In this document: positions 51,123-60,670 of the stretch, in pieces
Numbering within the stretch: position 1 is the stretch's first letter
Layout of the letters: the number at the start of each line of letters is the position of its first letter
Assembly (NCBI RefSeq): GCF_003130705.1
Contig: NZ_CP021354.1
Coordinates: 6,547,770 to 6,611,769, forward strand
Direction of reading: 5' to 3'
Length of the DNA: 64,000 nucleotides
DNA from: Rhodococcus oxybenzonivorans
Lineage (GTDB): Bacteria > Actinomycetota > Actinomycetes > Mycobacteriales > Mycobacteriaceae
Program-made: the position numbers and the translations under genes
The notes under the pieces: generated by a model
Seen by the model: only the letters and a program-made list of their open reading frames with translations
Databases searched by the model: none
Told to the model about the DNA's origin: nothing

Positions 51123-52310
51123 ATGACCACTCCGACCGACCGGCGCACGATCTGGGAACCCGCCCGTCTCGGCCCTCTGACCCTGCGCAACCGCATCATG
51201 AAAGCCGCCACCTTCGAAGGAGTCATGCCTCGCGGGCAGGTCACCGACAAGCTCGTCGAATTCCACGCCGAAGTGGCCCGTGGCGGCGCCGCGCTCACCA
51301 CCGTTGCCTACTGCGCCGTCTCACCCGGCGGACGGGTCCACGCCAATACCCTGGTCCTCGACAAGGCCAGTGTTCCCGGACTTCGGCGGCTCACCGATGC
51401 CGTCCATGCCGAAGGAGCGTTGGCGTCGGCGCAGATCGGGCACGCCGGACTGGTCGCGAACACGCTCTCGAATCGCACGAAGACGCTGGCCCCGTCCACG
51501 CGCCTGAGTCCGCCCGCCATGGGACTGGTGCGTGGTGCCACCCACACCGAATTGGATCAGGTCGTCGCGGACTTCGAGAACGCTGCGCGGGCGGCCGTCG
51601 ATGCCGGCTTCGACGCCATCGAGGTTCATCTCGGCCACAATTACCTGCTCAGTTCCTTCATGAGCCCCAACCTGAACAAGCGAACCGACGAATACGGGGG
51701 CAGCCTGGAGAAGCGGGCAGCCTTCCCACGCCGTGTGGTCGAGGGTATTCGCCGCGTCGTCGGCGACACGATCGCCGTCACCGCGAAGTTCAACATGACC
51801 GACGGTGTTCCCAAGGGATTGTGGCTCGACGAGAGCCTCCGCATCGCTCGACTCCTCGAACGGGACGGGCATCTCGACGCGCTGCAACTCACCGGCGGCA
51901 GTTCCCTCCTCAACGGAATGTACTTCTTCCGCGGAGAGGTGCCGATGGCCGAATTCGTTGCATCACAACCGAAACTGGTCGGGTACGGCCTGAAGCTCTA
52001 CGGACCCCGTATCTTCCCGACCTACCCGTTCGAAGAAGCGTTCTTCCTGCCGATGGCTCGCCAGTTCCGCGAAGCGCTGTCCATGCCTTTGATTCTTCTC
52101 GGGGGCGTCAACAGACTCGACACCATCGACACCGCACTGGGTGAAGGGTTCGAGTTCGTAGCGATGGCCCGCGCACTGCTCCGCGACCCGGACCTCGTCA
52201 ACAAGTTCCGCGACCAGCACGTAGCGGAAGGCCTGTGCATTCACTGCAACAAATGCATGCCCACCATCTACACCGGCACCCGCTGTGTCATCCGAGAGAC
52301 TCTTCGCTGA
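51123..52310 (+). CDS. NADH:flavin oxidoreductase, old yellow enzyme family
   Basis: 395 aa, ATG at 51123 with GAAGG upstream. FMN-dependent (beta/alpha)8 barrel: LGPLTLRNRIMKAATFEGVMPRGQVTDKLVEFH, QIGHAGL, DAIEVHLGHNYLLSSFMSPNLNKRTDEYGGSLEKR, and late ILLGGVNRLDTIDTALGEGFEFVAMARALLRDPDL. The C-terminal CIHCNKC...TRC resembles the cysteine cluster of the 2,4-dienoyl-CoA reductase branch, but the FAD/NADH half of that enzyme is missing. It would reduce C=C bonds of enones; pairing with a ketone reductase-like SDR suggests consecutive reductions. Confidence 0.88.
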   Translation: MTTPTDRRTIWEPARLGPLTLRNRIMKAATFEGVMPRGQVTDKLVEFHAEVARGGAALTTVAYCAVSPGGRVHANTLVLDKASVPGLRRLTDAVHAEGALASAQIGHAGLVANTLSNRTKTLAPSTRLSPPAMGLVRGATHTELDQVVADFENAARAAVDAGFDAIEVHLGHNYLLSSFMSPNLNKRTDEYGGSLEKRAAFPRRVVEGIRRVVGDTIAVTAKFNMTDGVPKGLWLDESLRIARLLERDGHLDALQLTGGSSLLNGMYFFRGEVPMAEFVASQPKLVGYGLKLYGPRIFPTYPFEEAFFLPMARQFREALSMPLILLGGVNRLDTIDTALGEGFEFVAMARALLRDPDLVNKFRDQHVAEGLCIHCNKCMPTIYTGTRCVIRETLR

Positions 52311-52351
52311 TCAGAGGCCCGTGGGGGAGCGATCGGTATCACCTACAGTCC

Positions 52352-52378
52352 GGGAACAACACCCTTTAGTCTGGTGTT
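52352..52378 (+). promoter_or_regulatory. SigH/SigR-type promoter of trxB-trxA
   Basis: GGGAACA, 16 bases, TGTT: very close to the mycobacterial SigH consensus gGGAAYA-N16/17-cGTT, 41 bases before the trxB ATG. SigH responds to disulfide stress. An inverted repeat CAACACC/GGTGTTG overlaps it. Confidence 0.7.
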
Positions 52379-52418
52379 GATCAATTCGACTGTGCACGCT
52401 CCCTATCGGAAGGCCCGC

Positions 52419-53402
52419 ATGACCACTCCATCGACGGTTCATGAACTCATCATCGTTGGTTCGGGACCTGCCGGATATACCGCAGCCGTCTACGCGGCGC
52501 GGGCGGAACTCGAACCGCTGCTCTTCGAGGGCACCCAGTTCGGCGGTGCTCTGATGACGACGACCGAGGTCGAGAACTTCCCCGGATTCCGGCAAGGAAT
52601 CATGGGCCCCGACCTGATGGACGAGATGCGCGAGCAGGCCAAGCGCTTCGGCGCCGACATCCGTACCGAGGACGTCGAGGAACTCGATCTGACCGGGCCG
52701 ATCAAGAAGGTCGTCGTCGGTGGCGAGACCTATCAGGCACACGCGGTCGTACTCGCGATGGGCGCGGCTGCCCGATACCTCGGCATCCCCGGCGAGGAGA
52801 AGCTCCTGGGCCGCGGCGTCAGCGCCTGCGCCACCTGTGATGGCTTCTTCTTCAAGGACCAAGACATCGTGGTCGTCGGTGGCGGCGACTCCGCAATGGA
52901 AGAAGCGACCTTCCTCACGAGGTTCGCCCGCAGTGTCACGGTGGTCCACCGCCGTGAGGAGTTCCGGGCGTCCCGCATCATGCTCGAGCGCGCCAAGTCG
53001 AACGAGAAGATCCGGTTCGTCACCAACGCAGAACCGATCGAGGTGCTCGGCGAGAACAGCGTCACCGGTCTGGTCGTGCGCGACACCGTCACCGGTGAGC
53101 AGTCCACGCTTCCCGTCACCGGAATGTTCGTGGCCATCGGTCACGACCCGCGCAGCGAACTCGTCAAGGGACAGGTCGAGGTCGACGAGGCCGGTTACGT
53201 ACGGGTGCAGACGCCGACCACCGCCACCTCGCTGGACGGCGTCTTCGCTGCCGGTGATCTGGTAGACCACACCTACCGTCAGGCGATCACCGCAGCCGGC
53301 ACCGGATGTTCCGCGGCCATCGACGCCGAGCGTTGGCTCGCCGAGCGCGGCGACATCACCGCGAACACCATCGCGGCCGCCGGTGCACCGGTCGACGCCT
53401 GA
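52419..53402 (+). CDS. trxB: Thioredoxin reductase
   Basis: 327 aa from the ATG at 52419 with GGAAGG before it. FAD motif [19 protein letters not shown], redox-active CATC (Cys137 and Cys140), NADPH motif [19 protein letters not shown] with HRREEFRAS, and the C-terminal FAD contact [34 protein letters not shown]. It reduces thioredoxin with NADPH in the cytosol. Cotranscribed with trxA 48 bases downstream, probably from a SigH-type stress promoter. Confidence 0.96.
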   Translation: MTTPSTVHELIIVGSGPAGYTAAVYAARAELEPLLFEGTQFGGALMTTTEVENFPGFRQGIMGPDLMDEMREQAKRFGADIRTEDVEELDLTGPIKKVVVGGETYQAHAVVLAMGAAARYLGIPGEEKLLGRGVSACATCDGFFFKDQDIVVVGGGDSAMEEATFLTRFARSVTVVHRREEFRASRIMLERAKSNEKIRFVTNAEPIEVLGENSVTGLVVRDTVTGEQSTLPVTGMFVAIGHDPRSELVKGQVEVDEAGYVRVQTPTTATSLDGVFAAGDLVDHTYRQAITAAGTGCSAAIDAERWLAERGDITANTIAAAGAPVDA

Positions 53403-53450
53403 GTTGTCCACGATCGTCCAAGTTTTATCCGTCGAGTAAGGGGATTTCCC

Positions 53451-53774
53451 GTGTCGAACACCGTTACCATCACCGATGATTCGTTCCAACAGGATGTGCT
53501 GGGCAGCGACAAGCCTGTGCTCGTCGATTTCTGGGCTACCTGGTGCGGCCCGTGCAAGATGATCGCTCCGGTGCTGGAGGAAATCGCCGGCGAGCACAGC
53601 GACAAGCTGACGATCGCCAAGCTCGACATCGACGCGAACCCGGGTGCCGCCCGCGACTTCCAGGTGATGTCGATCCCCACGCTGATCCTGTTCAAGGACG
53701 GCAAGCCGATCAACACCATCGTCGGTACGAAGGGCAAGGCTGCGCTGCTGAAAGAGCTGGCCGACGTTCTCTGA
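53451..53774 (+). CDS. trxA: Thioredoxin
   Basis: 107 aa, GTG start with AAGGGGA upstream. Classical active site WCGPC with Cys32 and Cys35, preceded by VLVDFWAT and followed by KMIAPVLEEIA; the cis-proline loop is MSIPTLILFKDGK. General dithiol reductant of the cytosol, substrate of the adjacent TrxB. Corresponds to TrxC (Rv3914) in M. tuberculosis. Confidence 0.96.
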   Translation: MSNTVTITDDSFQQDVLGSDKPVLVDFWATWCGPCKMIAPVLEEIAGEHSDKLTIAKLDIDANPGAARDFQVMSIPTLILFKDGKPINTIVGTKGKAALLKELADVL

Positions 53775-53796
53775 TCGACACCTGAACAGCCTGCCC

Positions 53797-53818
53797 GATT
53801 CCCGATTTTGTGGGAATC
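53797..53818 (+). terminator. Short hairpin after trxA
   Basis: GATTCCC, eight-base loop, GGGAATC, beginning 23 bases after the trxA stop. The stem is only seven pairs, so termination may be partial. Confidence 0.4.
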
Positions 53819-53942
53819 TCTGAGACAATCGATCGATGTGCTCCTGTCGCATCCGCGAACGGGACACGTCGATCGACTCGTTTGTAGAGAGCTGTGCTGT
53901 AGTGATACACACGGCCGTGGAATCAGACTGAGAGGCCCGAAC

Positions 53943-55142
53943 ATGCACCGACTCCGTCACGGCGACCATGGTCCGGCCGTCGCTGAGATTCGGGGCACTC
54001 TCGCCGGTCTCGGGTTCCTCCACGACGGTGTCGCCGACACTCGCCGCGACACCAATAATGGTTCGCACTGGATTGCGCCCGACGCCGTCTTCGACCACCA
54101 CCTCGACAGCGCCGTGCGGGCCTTCCAGCAGCAACGTGGGCTCCTCGTGGACGGAGTCGTGGGTCCGGCCACCTATCGGTCCATGAAAGAGGCGTCCTAC
54201 CGCCTGGGCGCACGCACGCTGATCTACCAACTGTCTGCACCCCTGTACGGGGACGACGTCGCTACGTTGCAGACACGGCTGCAGGACCTCGGGTTCTACG
54301 TCGGCCGGGTCGACGGATTCTTCGGACCGCAGACACACGAATCGCTGTCGTCGTTCCAGCGGGAGATCGGGATCGCAGCCGACGGAATCTGCGGCCCTGC
54401 CACCCTCCGTTCGCTCGAGTTGCTCGGTACCCGGGTCACCGGTGGTTCGCCCCACGCGATGAGCGAAGAAGAAATGGTCCGCAGCTCGGGTCCACAGCTC
54501 AGCGGCAAGCGCATCGTCATCGACCCCGGTCTCGGTGGGGACACCTACGGCACGATTGTCCATTCTCCGTATGGCACCATCTCGGAGTCGGACATCCTTT
54601 GGGATCTCGCCAGCCGGCTCGAAGGCCGGATGGCGGCGACAGGGATGGAAACCTTCCTGTCCCGGCCGCACCACGCGAACCCTTCGGACATCCAACGCGC
54701 GTCCACGTCGAATGCCTTCGACGCCGACCTCATGATCTCCCTACGATGTGACAGCAACTCCAGCCCCGCTGCCAACGGCGTTGCAAGCTTCCACTTCGGC
54801 AACTCGCACGGTTCGACGTCGATGATCGGCCAGGTTCTCACCGGCTTCATCCAGCGGGAGATTGTGGCCCGCACCCCATTGCAAGACTGCCGGACGCACG
54901 GACGCACCTGGGATCTGCTCCGCCTGACCAAGATGCCGACCGTGCAGATCGATCTCGGCTATCTCACCAACCGGTCCGATGCTGCCGTCCTGTCCAACCC
55001 GCGGGCACGTGACGCGATCGCGGAGGCCATCCTCATTTCGGTGAAGCGTCTGTACCTGCTCGGGCAGGACGATCAGCCCACCGGTACGTTCACCTTCGCT
55101 GAGTTGCTCGCCGAGGAACTGTCCTCTTCAGAACGGTCCTGA
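53943..55142 (+). CDS. cwlM: CwlM, amidase-like regulator of peptidoglycan synthesis
   Basis: 399 aa from the ATG at 53943; mycobacterial CwlM is 406 aa. Two peptidoglycan-binding-type domains (LRHGDHGPAVAEIRGTLAGLGFL; GDDVATLQTRLQDLGFYVGRVDGFFGPQTHESL) precede an amidase_3 domain. There is no signal peptide. The zinc ligands are lost: the usual DPGHGG reads DPGLGG and the second His position is LMISLRCDS, so it is a pseudoenzyme. The C-terminal PTGTFTFAELL region, where PknB phosphorylates CwlM in mycobacteria, is conserved. Phosphorylated CwlM activates MurA; the unphosphorylated form acts with MurJ, encoded 6 kb upstream. Confidence 0.93.
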   Translation: MHRLRHGDHGPAVAEIRGTLAGLGFLHDGVADTRRDTNNGSHWIAPDAVFDHHLDSAVRAFQQQRGLLVDGVVGPATYRSMKEASYRLGARTLIYQLSAPLYGDDVATLQTRLQDLGFYVGRVDGFFGPQTHESLSSFQREIGIAADGICGPATLRSLELLGTRVTGGSPHAMSEEEMVRSSGPQLSGKRIVIDPGLGGDTYGTIVHSPYGTISESDILWDLASRLEGRMAATGMETFLSRPHHANPSDIQRASTSNAFDADLMISLRCDSNSSPAANGVASFHFGNSHGSTSMIGQVLTGFIQREIVARTPLQDCRTHGRTWDLLRLTKMPTVQIDLGYLTNRSDAAVLSNPRARDAIAEAILISVKRLYLLGQDDQPTGTFTFAELLAEELSSSERS

Positions 55143-55145
55143 CCG

Positions 55146-55841
55146 TCAGCGCACTCCGACCGGGGTGCGCTCACCGATGTCGACCATGCTCACCGATGCC
55201 GTATGCAACAGGCGTTCCAGAGCAGCCTCCACGTCTTCCTTCCACCCGTGGTCACGATTCAACTCGAGCCTCAGCCGAGGGAACCGGTAGTGTGGAGCGA
55301 CGATCTCGAAGCCATTGTCTTCGAGGAACTCCGCGGGGATCATGCATTCCTCGGGGGAGCATTCCATGGCAGCGGTCGCCGATGCGATGCCGGAGTGGTC
55401 GGTATCGCTCGACCCACCGTCTCGAATACCGAAGGCCTCCAGGGCGCGGACACCGCGCCTCACCAGATCAGCGACCACCGCCTGAATGAGGGTGGCACCC
55501 AGATTTTGTTCTTCGCCGGCAGGCTCTAGTCGCAAGCTGGTGAGAAGGACGGCATCGGCACCCACCGGAGCGGTCGGCAGAAGCTGTGCCCGAGGCACCG
55601 TGCGTGGGGGAGCGTATAGCGCGCTGCCGACCGGCTTGCCATCCATGACGGCGACCTGACCGCAGGAACCCCACTCGAGCATGACCATCGACAGCCATGC
55701 TTCCTTCTCGAATTCCTGGTCACAGAATCCGCGCGAACTATGGATGGCCGCGGGATCCATCTCCCAGAAGACGCAACGACGAGCGTGAGCGGAGAGCTTG
55801 TCCAGGCCGTCGAGGGTGAGCGACGTGACGTGAGTCGACAC
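55146..55841 (-). CDS. GNAT-fold acetyltransferase-like protein
   Basis: 231 aa, GTG start at 55841. The middle has GNAT character (QVAVMDGKPVGSALYAPP, VLLTSLRLEPAGEEQNLGATLIQAVVADLVRRGVRALEAFGI), where the acetyl-CoA loop would be EEQNLGATL, a poor match to Q/RxxGxG/A. It occupies the place of Rv3916c between cwlM and parB. The substrate is unknown and catalytic activity uncertain. It converges on cwlM with three bases between stops. Confidence 0.75.
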   Translation of the reverse strand: MSTHVTSLTLDGLDKLSAHARRCVFWEMDPAAIHSSRGFCDQEFEKEAWLSMVMLEWGSCGQVAVMDGKPVGSALYAPPRTVPRAQLLPTAPVGADAVLLTSLRLEPAGEEQNLGATLIQAVVADLVRRGVRALEAFGIRDGGSSDTDHSGIASATAAMECSPEECMIPAEFLEDNGFEIVAPHYRFPRLRLELNRDHGWKEDVEAALERLLHTASVSMVDIGERTPVGVR

Positions 55842-55996
55842 TGGCTAGATCAGCCTCCAAATGTCACTACTACAAGTCATGTGTTGTCCTCTGATCTTCA
55901 CTGCTCGTTGTCCTCGCTGATCTGCCCCCGAGATGCTGTCACCGGTGCTGTCACAGTGACGGATTACCCGCGGGTGCTTCTACCTCGCCCAGACAG

Positions 55997-57058
55997 TCAT
56001 GAATCGGCTCGTTGCGCCTCCATCATTCCGACAATTCGCTGCAGATCGTCGACCGAACCGAACTCGACGACGATCTTGCCTTTGCGCTTACCGAGGCTGA
56101 CGGTCACCCTGGTGTCGAAGGAGTCCGACAACCGTTCGGCAACATCCTGTAGTCCGGGCATCTGGATCGGCTTCCTGCGTTGCGGAGGAGCAATCTGATC
56201 GTCATTGCGGTTCGCCAGGGTGACCGCCTCCTCCGTGGCGCGGACGGACATTCCCTCCGCCACGATTCGAGCGGCCATCACCTCTTGTGCGTCGGCGCCG
56301 GCCTCGAGTGACAGCAGTGCACGGGCATGTCCTGCGGACAGTACTCCCGCGGCAACGCGGCGCTGGACGGGAATCGGAAGCTTGAGGAGGCGGATCATGT
56401 TGGTCACCACGGGGCGGGACCGGCCGATCTTCGCAGCCAGTTCCTCGTGAGTCACCTCGAACTCTTCGAGCAGCTGCTGGTAGGCGGCCGCCTCCTCGAG
56501 CGGGTTGAGCTGCACCCGATGAATGTTTTCGAGAAGGGCGTCGCGGAGCATCGCGTCGTCACCCGTCTCACGGACGATGGCCGGGATCGTGTCGAGTCCG
56601 GCCTCCTGGCCGGCCCGCCAGCGGCGCTCACCCATGACCAGTTGAAACTTGCCGTCTTCGACCGGGCGCACCACGATCGGCTGCATCAAACCGAATTCGC
56701 GGATGGAGTGCACCAGTTCCGCCAGCGCCTCGTCATCGAAGACCTGTCGCGGCTGCTTCGGATTGCGCACGATCAGGTTCGGGGCGATTTCCCGGTACAC
56801 CGCACCGGTGGGGGAGGGGACGGGCTCAGCCCCATTCGTAACCTTCCCATCGCCGTTGTTTCCCGTGGATGCAGAAGCTCGGTCGCTGTCGGAAGGTGAG
56901 GTCGACGAGTTCGGGGTGGGCGGGGCGGGGATGTGGCGCTTGTCGGTGCCGATCACTACATCGGCGGCGGCGGTGCCCAGCCCCGGTGCCGTCGTGGGAC
57001 CGGTCGGAATCAGCGCGGCCAATCCGCGGCCGAGTCCACCCTTACGCGTCTGACTCAT
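55997..57058 (-). CDS. parB: Chromosome partitioning protein ParB
   Basis: 353 aa, ATG overlapping the parA TGA. Basic N-terminus [14 protein letters not shown] (the GLGRGL motif that stimulates ParA), a linker, then the CTP-binding/partition domain [36 protein letters not shown] with [22 protein letters not shown] (ERR box). The HTH is in [33 protein letters not shown] and a C-terminal dimerisation domain follows. It binds parS and spreads as a CTP-dependent clamp. Seven parS sites lie within 5 kb. Confidence 0.96.
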   Translation of the reverse strand: MSQTRKGGLGRGLAALIPTGPTTAPGLGTAAADVVIGTDKRHIPAPPTPNSSTSPSDSDRASASTGNNGDGKVTNGAEPVPSPTGAVYREIAPNLIVRNPKQPRQVFDDEALAELVHSIREFGLMQPIVVRPVEDGKFQLVMGERRWRAGQEAGLDTIPAIVRETGDDAMLRDALLENIHRVQLNPLEEAAAYQQLLEEFEVTHEELAAKIGRSRPVVTNMIRLLKLPIPVQRRVAAGVLSAGHARALLSLEAGADAQEVMAARIVAEGMSVRATEEAVTLANRNDDQIAPPQRRKPIQMPGLQDVAERLSDSFDTRVTVSLGKRKGKIVVEFGSVDDLQRIVGMMEAQRADS

Positions 57059-58068
57059 CTCTGCTCCTGCTTCGTGATCTGTGCTGTACGCGCTGCGAGT
57101 TCACGTCCCGCGTCGAGGTAGCTCATCGCGCCACGTGAACCGGGGTCGTAGTCCAACACCGTCATCCCGTATCCGGGCGCTTCGGAGACCTTCACACTTC
57201 GGGGGATGACCGCGCGGAGGACGGCGTCTCCGAAGTGGGACCGGACTTCCGCTGCCACCTGGTCTGCGAGCTTCGTGCGTCCGTCATACATCGTCAGTAG
57301 CACGGTCGAGACATGCAGGTCCGGATTGAGGTGGGCTTGTACCAACTCGATGTTCCGCAGCAATTGACCGACGCCTTCGAGCGCGTAGTACTCGCACTGG
57401 ATCGGAATCAGAACTTCCTTGGCCGCGACCATCGCGTTCACCGTGAGCAAGCCGAGCGATGGAGGACAGTCGATGAGGATGAAGTCGGCGTCGATATCTC
57501 GGAGCGCCTTTTCTGACAGCGCCCCCTTCAGCCGGCCCTCGCGGGCCACCATCGACACCAGCTCGATCTCGGCGCCGGCGAGGTCGATGGTCGCCGGGAT
57601 GCAGAAGAGTCGCTCGTTGTGTGGGCTCGTTTGGATCGCCTCGGCGGCGGTTACCTCACCCAGGAGCAGTTCGTAGCTCGACGGGATACCCGAATGGTGG
57701 GCCACTCCGAGGGCGGTACTGGCATTGCCCTGGGGGTCGAGGTCGATCACGAGGACCGTCAGACCCTGCACTGCGAGAGCGGAGGCGAGGTTGACCGCAC
57801 TTGTGGTCTTGCCGACCCCGCCCTTCTGATTGGCGATTGTGAGAATCCGGCGCTCCGGCGGTTTGGGTAGCGTCACGGAGTGGGGGTGGAGTACCTGGCT
57901 GGCTCTATGCGCGGCCGCGCCAATCGGAGTCTCCTCGACGGAGATGCCGTTATACGGAGCCGTGAATCCGTCGTCTCCGTTTCCCGAGCTCGTCGCGTGG
58001 TCGGATCGATGTTCGGTTTCACGTGAAACTGTTTCACGTGAAACGGCGGATTCAGGCCCACCCGACAT
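57055..58068 (-). CDS. parA: Chromosome partitioning ATPase ParA
   Basis: 337 aa, ATG at 58068 behind AAGGAG. The deviant Walker A is [14 protein letters not shown], with [17 protein letters not shown] and [18 protein letters not shown]. An N-terminal extension of ~75 residues precedes the ATPase domain; it contains the repeated peptide [10 protein letters not shown], which is simply the translation of two tandem parS sites. ParA segregates the origin region together with ParB. Confidence 0.96.
   Translation of the reverse strand: MSGGPESAVSRETVSRETEHRSDHATSSGNGDDGFTAPYNGISVEETPIGAAAHRASQVLHPHSVTLPKPPERRILTIANQKGGVGKTTSAVNLASALAVQGLTVLVIDLDPQGNASTALGVAHHSGIPSSYELLLGEVTAAEAIQTSPHNERLFCIPATIDLAGAEIELVSMVAREGRLKGALSEKALRDIDADFILIDCPPSLGLLTVNAMVAAKEVLIPIQCEYYALEGVGQLLRNIELVQAHLNPDLHVSTVLLTMYDGRTKLADQVAAEVRSHFGDAVLRAVIPRSVKVSEAPGYGMTVLDYDPGSRGAMSYLDAGRELAARTAQITKQEQR
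58015..58030. other. parS: parS site 1 (inside parA)
   Basis: Core GTTTCACGTGAAAC, perfect 14-bp palindrome, within the parA coding sequence. Confidence 0.9.
58030..58045. other. parS: parS site 2 (inside parA)
   Basis: TGTTTCACGTGAAACG, sharing one base with site 1. The pair encodes [10 protein letters not shown] in ParA. Confidence 0.9.
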
Positions 58069-58137
58069 TGATTACTCCTTCGATTGGGAATCGCTCGTTA
58101 CTCGACATACTCACTCCGCATCCGTCGCCCGAGTGTC

Positions 58138-58821
58138 TCATCGGCGCTGACGGCGTTTCGGTACACGCTCTGCCCGAACCACCACGGTAGGAACCGGAAG
58201 AAGACCCACTCCACATTCCACGATGTCCAGCTTGCCAGCACCCAGCCGAGTCAAAGCGGCACGGTCGCGGGCGATCTCGTCGGCCGCGCTCGAACCCTTC
58301 AGTGCAAGCATTCTCCCATGCTCGTGGATCAACGGCAGCGACCACTTGGCCAACTTCTCCAACGGTGCCACTGCCCGCGATGTGACAACGTCCGCGCCAC
58401 CGGCTTCTTTCACCACGCCAGACTCTTCCGCGCGACCACGAACAACCAACACATCCAAACCGTTCGACTCGACGAACTCCGCAAGATATACAGATCGTCG
58501 CAGCAGGGGCTCGACCAAGGTGATCCGCAAGTCGGGACGGGCAATCGCCAACGGAATACCGGGCAGTCCCGCTCCGCTGCCGACATCCACCACGGACTCG
58601 CCCTCAGCGATCAACTCACCGATCACTGCACAGTTGAGAAGGTGCCGTTCCCACAGGCGAGGAACCTCTCGTGGCCCGATCAGGCCACGCTCTACACCGT
58701 CACTTGCGAGAGACTTGTAGTACCGCTCCGCGATGTCGAATCGTTCACCGAACACCTGGCGAGCCGCCGCTTGTTCGTCCCAGTCGGCCGGCTTCTCACC
58801 ATTCGGTTCCACGTGAAACAT
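58138..58821 (-). CDS. rsmG: 16S rRNA (guanine527-N7)-methyltransferase RsmG
   Basis: 227 aa, ATG at 58821 with GGAGG just upstream. SAM-binding motif [29 protein letters not shown], followed by [22 protein letters not shown], typical of GidB. It methylates G527 of 16S rRNA; loss gives low-level streptomycin resistance. The first codons MFHVEP are encoded by a parS site that covers the start codon, so ParB binding could block its transcription or translation start region. Belongs to the rsmG-parA-parB group transcribed away from the origin. Confidence 0.94.
   Translation of the reverse strand: MFHVEPNGEKPADWDEQAAARQVFGERFDIAERYYKSLASDGVERGLIGPREVPRLWERHLLNCAVIGELIAEGESVVDVGSGAGLPGIPLAIARPDLRITLVEPLLRRSVYLAEFVESNGLDVLVVRGRAEESGVVKEAGGADVVTSRAVAPLEKLAKWSLPLIHEHGRMLALKGSSAADEIARDRAALTRLGAGKLDIVECGVGLLPVPTVVVRAERVPKRRQRR
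58805..58820. other. parS: parS site 3 (start of rsmG)
   Basis: GGTTCCACGTGAAACA; its complement supplies the TG of the ATG and the following codons of rsmG. Confidence 0.88.
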
Positions 58822-59169
58822 CCTCCCGCGAAGAGCTCATCTTCTACAAACTCAGCCTCTCCATTATCCGCCCTGATTCCCGACTGCGTCCCCTAACACC
58901 CACTCGCAACGCCGAAGAGTGTCTAGACCGCCACACCCGCGGTGGGGGAGGGGAGGGGGTGTAGGTGAAAACCCGGCGCCGAACGGACAGCAGGCGATCA
59001 GCGGCGCACGATGAAAGCTGTGCTACCGCCTTGCTCACAGTCGAGGGCTTTAGATCTTTGAGGCATCCGCTTCCGTGCCCGATTGGAAGCGGTGCCGTGT
59101 GTGCGCGGCCCTCGGACACACGCCGCGACGTCTGTTCCGTGGGGGCCAATAGGGGTCGCATCCGGCCTG

Positions 59170-59185
59170 TGTTTCACGTGGAACA
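59170..59185. other. parS: parS site 4
   Basis: TGTTTCACGTGGAACA, one departure from the perfect palindrome, in the gene-free stretch. Confidence 0.88.
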
Positions 59186-59326
59186 TGCTGACACGCTTCG
59201 CGGCATCGTCTCCGACTTCACTGCGGATACGCATGGCCCGGCCCGGCCTAGCGAAGTCGATTAGGACTTGAAGCGCATCTCTTCGTCGGATTTCAACCCT
59301 CGACACAGATGTACCGCAATGACGCC

Positions 59327-59342
59327 GGTTCCACGTGAAACA
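59327..59342. other. parS: parS site 5
   Basis: GGTTCCACGTGAAACA, in the gene-free stretch. Confidence 0.88.
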
Positions 59343-59744
59343 TTGACTAGCTGTGGCGGACCTCGCGTTCCAAACTGCGAGGGTTTCACCCAATTTGGGC
59401 GCATCCTCAACTTCAGCTCGGCGTCGGTGAACCCGCGCGCCCGGCGTCGACAATCAGTGGGTAGGACGGCGGCATGCGGTACCGGCGACGCTGGGCGCCC
59501 TGCCGGGACGTGATGAGCGCGCTGCCGGGAACCGATGTTTCCGTTCGGCGGCCTAGAAGCTACCGAACACTAAATTGAACGCGAAGAAGCTAGGCTGCCG
59601 CTGTGCCGGCGGCAGGTGCCCCCGAGTTCAGGCATCACCACAGCGCGGCCGGCGTGTGGAGGTGCGAGGTCTCTACTCCGAACGGCCGTTCGGCAAGTTT
59701 CTCGGGCGGCGTCAGTCCGAGAAACATCATCGGCCACCATTGGT

Positions 59745-59760
59745 GGTTCCACGTGAAACA
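59745..59760. other. parS: parS site 6
   Basis: GGTTCCACGTGAAACA, identical to site 5. Confidence 0.88.
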
Positions 59761-60570
59761 TCGCCCCCGGGGCGGGAGCATACGATTCGAACCCGCTCGG
59801 CTGACGAGACCGTCGACACCAGAAGTCACATCGTCGCCCTCCGATCCTGCCGCTGCTGCCGCCACGAACGCTGTATCTCCGATTGCCTGACGAATCCCGA
59901 GACGCGCCCATTGCGGCGCGTCGACGAGGGCGAATCGGAATCATCACAGTGACGAAACTCCGATGGGTGGTTGGATGGCCGGAAACCGACTCAATGTTTC
60001 GGCAATTTTTCGTACTGGCACGGCCCGGCTCACCTGAACCAGAGGAATCCCGGACCATCGACCGCCTGCCGCGGGGCGCACATGCCAACACCGAGACCAG
60101 CCTGCTTCGACGCTCCGGGCACACACCTTCGCGCGCTTCGATCGAAACGAGCATCACGATCACGGGGTCGTAGGCAGTCGGCACCCTCGGTGGATGTATG
60201 ACGCGGGGCAAGGTGGCCCGGGCGCCCGGGTTCGCTGCAGCGGAACTCAATCGACCAGAACCCCTTCCTTTCGCCGGTGCCGCCAACCGACGCCCCTCCG
60301 GCCCCAGGCCCTAACGCGCGTGGCACCAGTCCTTCGTCGAGTCACGACCACGCACGTCGACTCGACTCACCGGTTCCGGTCCAGGACGAGTTCGCAAAAT
60401 CGGCAGTTGCGGATGTCTCCTCCTACCCAGCCCGTCCGGGACGGCCGTCCTGCGCTTCACGTCAGCAGTTGCACGCACGAGGGCCGTGGATCGTCACCAT
60501 GTCTTGCAGTGAGTGACGGTGCACGTGCCGTCCGGCCGACGACTCAGGTGGGGGAGGGGAGGGTCTGGTG

Positions 60571-60586
60571 TGTTTCACGTGAAACG
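60571..60586. other. parS: parS site 7
   Basis: TGTTTCACGTGAAACG, identical to site 2, 8 bp beyond the second G-rich 17-mer. Confidence 0.9.
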
Positions 60587-60621
60587 AGAGACACCGATTG
60601 GCGTTGCCGGAACGAAAGAAA

Positions 60622-60648
60622 GCGGGCCCAGGGATACCCTGGGCCCGC
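60622..60648 (-). terminator. Rho-independent terminator of the rpmH-jag group
   Basis: Perfect 12-bp stem GCGGGCCCAGGG with loop ATA; on the minus strand it is followed by the T-rich TTTCTTTCGTTCC. It starts 23 bases after the jag stop. Confidence 0.85.
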
Positions 60649-60670
60649 CTTCCGAATGTGGTGTGCTGAG

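Larger units (their letters stand above)
58822..60621. other. Gene-free 1.8-kb stretch between rsmG and jag, carrying four parS sites
   Basis: No open frame here has a ribosome binding site plus plausible protein composition; the longest ones are Arg/Ser/Pro-rich shadows. In M. tuberculosis rsmG and jag are adjacent. The stretch contains parS sites 4-7 and two copies of the 17-mer GGTGGGGGAGGGGAGGG (58941 and 60547), which could form G-quadruplexes. It looks like a centromere-like spacer. Remnants of decayed genes cannot be excluded. Confidence 0.65.

Noticed and set aside
59570-60286. 238-codon minus-strand frame in the gene-free spacer
   Set aside because: Arg/Ser/Pro-rich, no ribosome binding site, and it contains a parS-derived MFHVEP by chance, which imitates the RsmG start.
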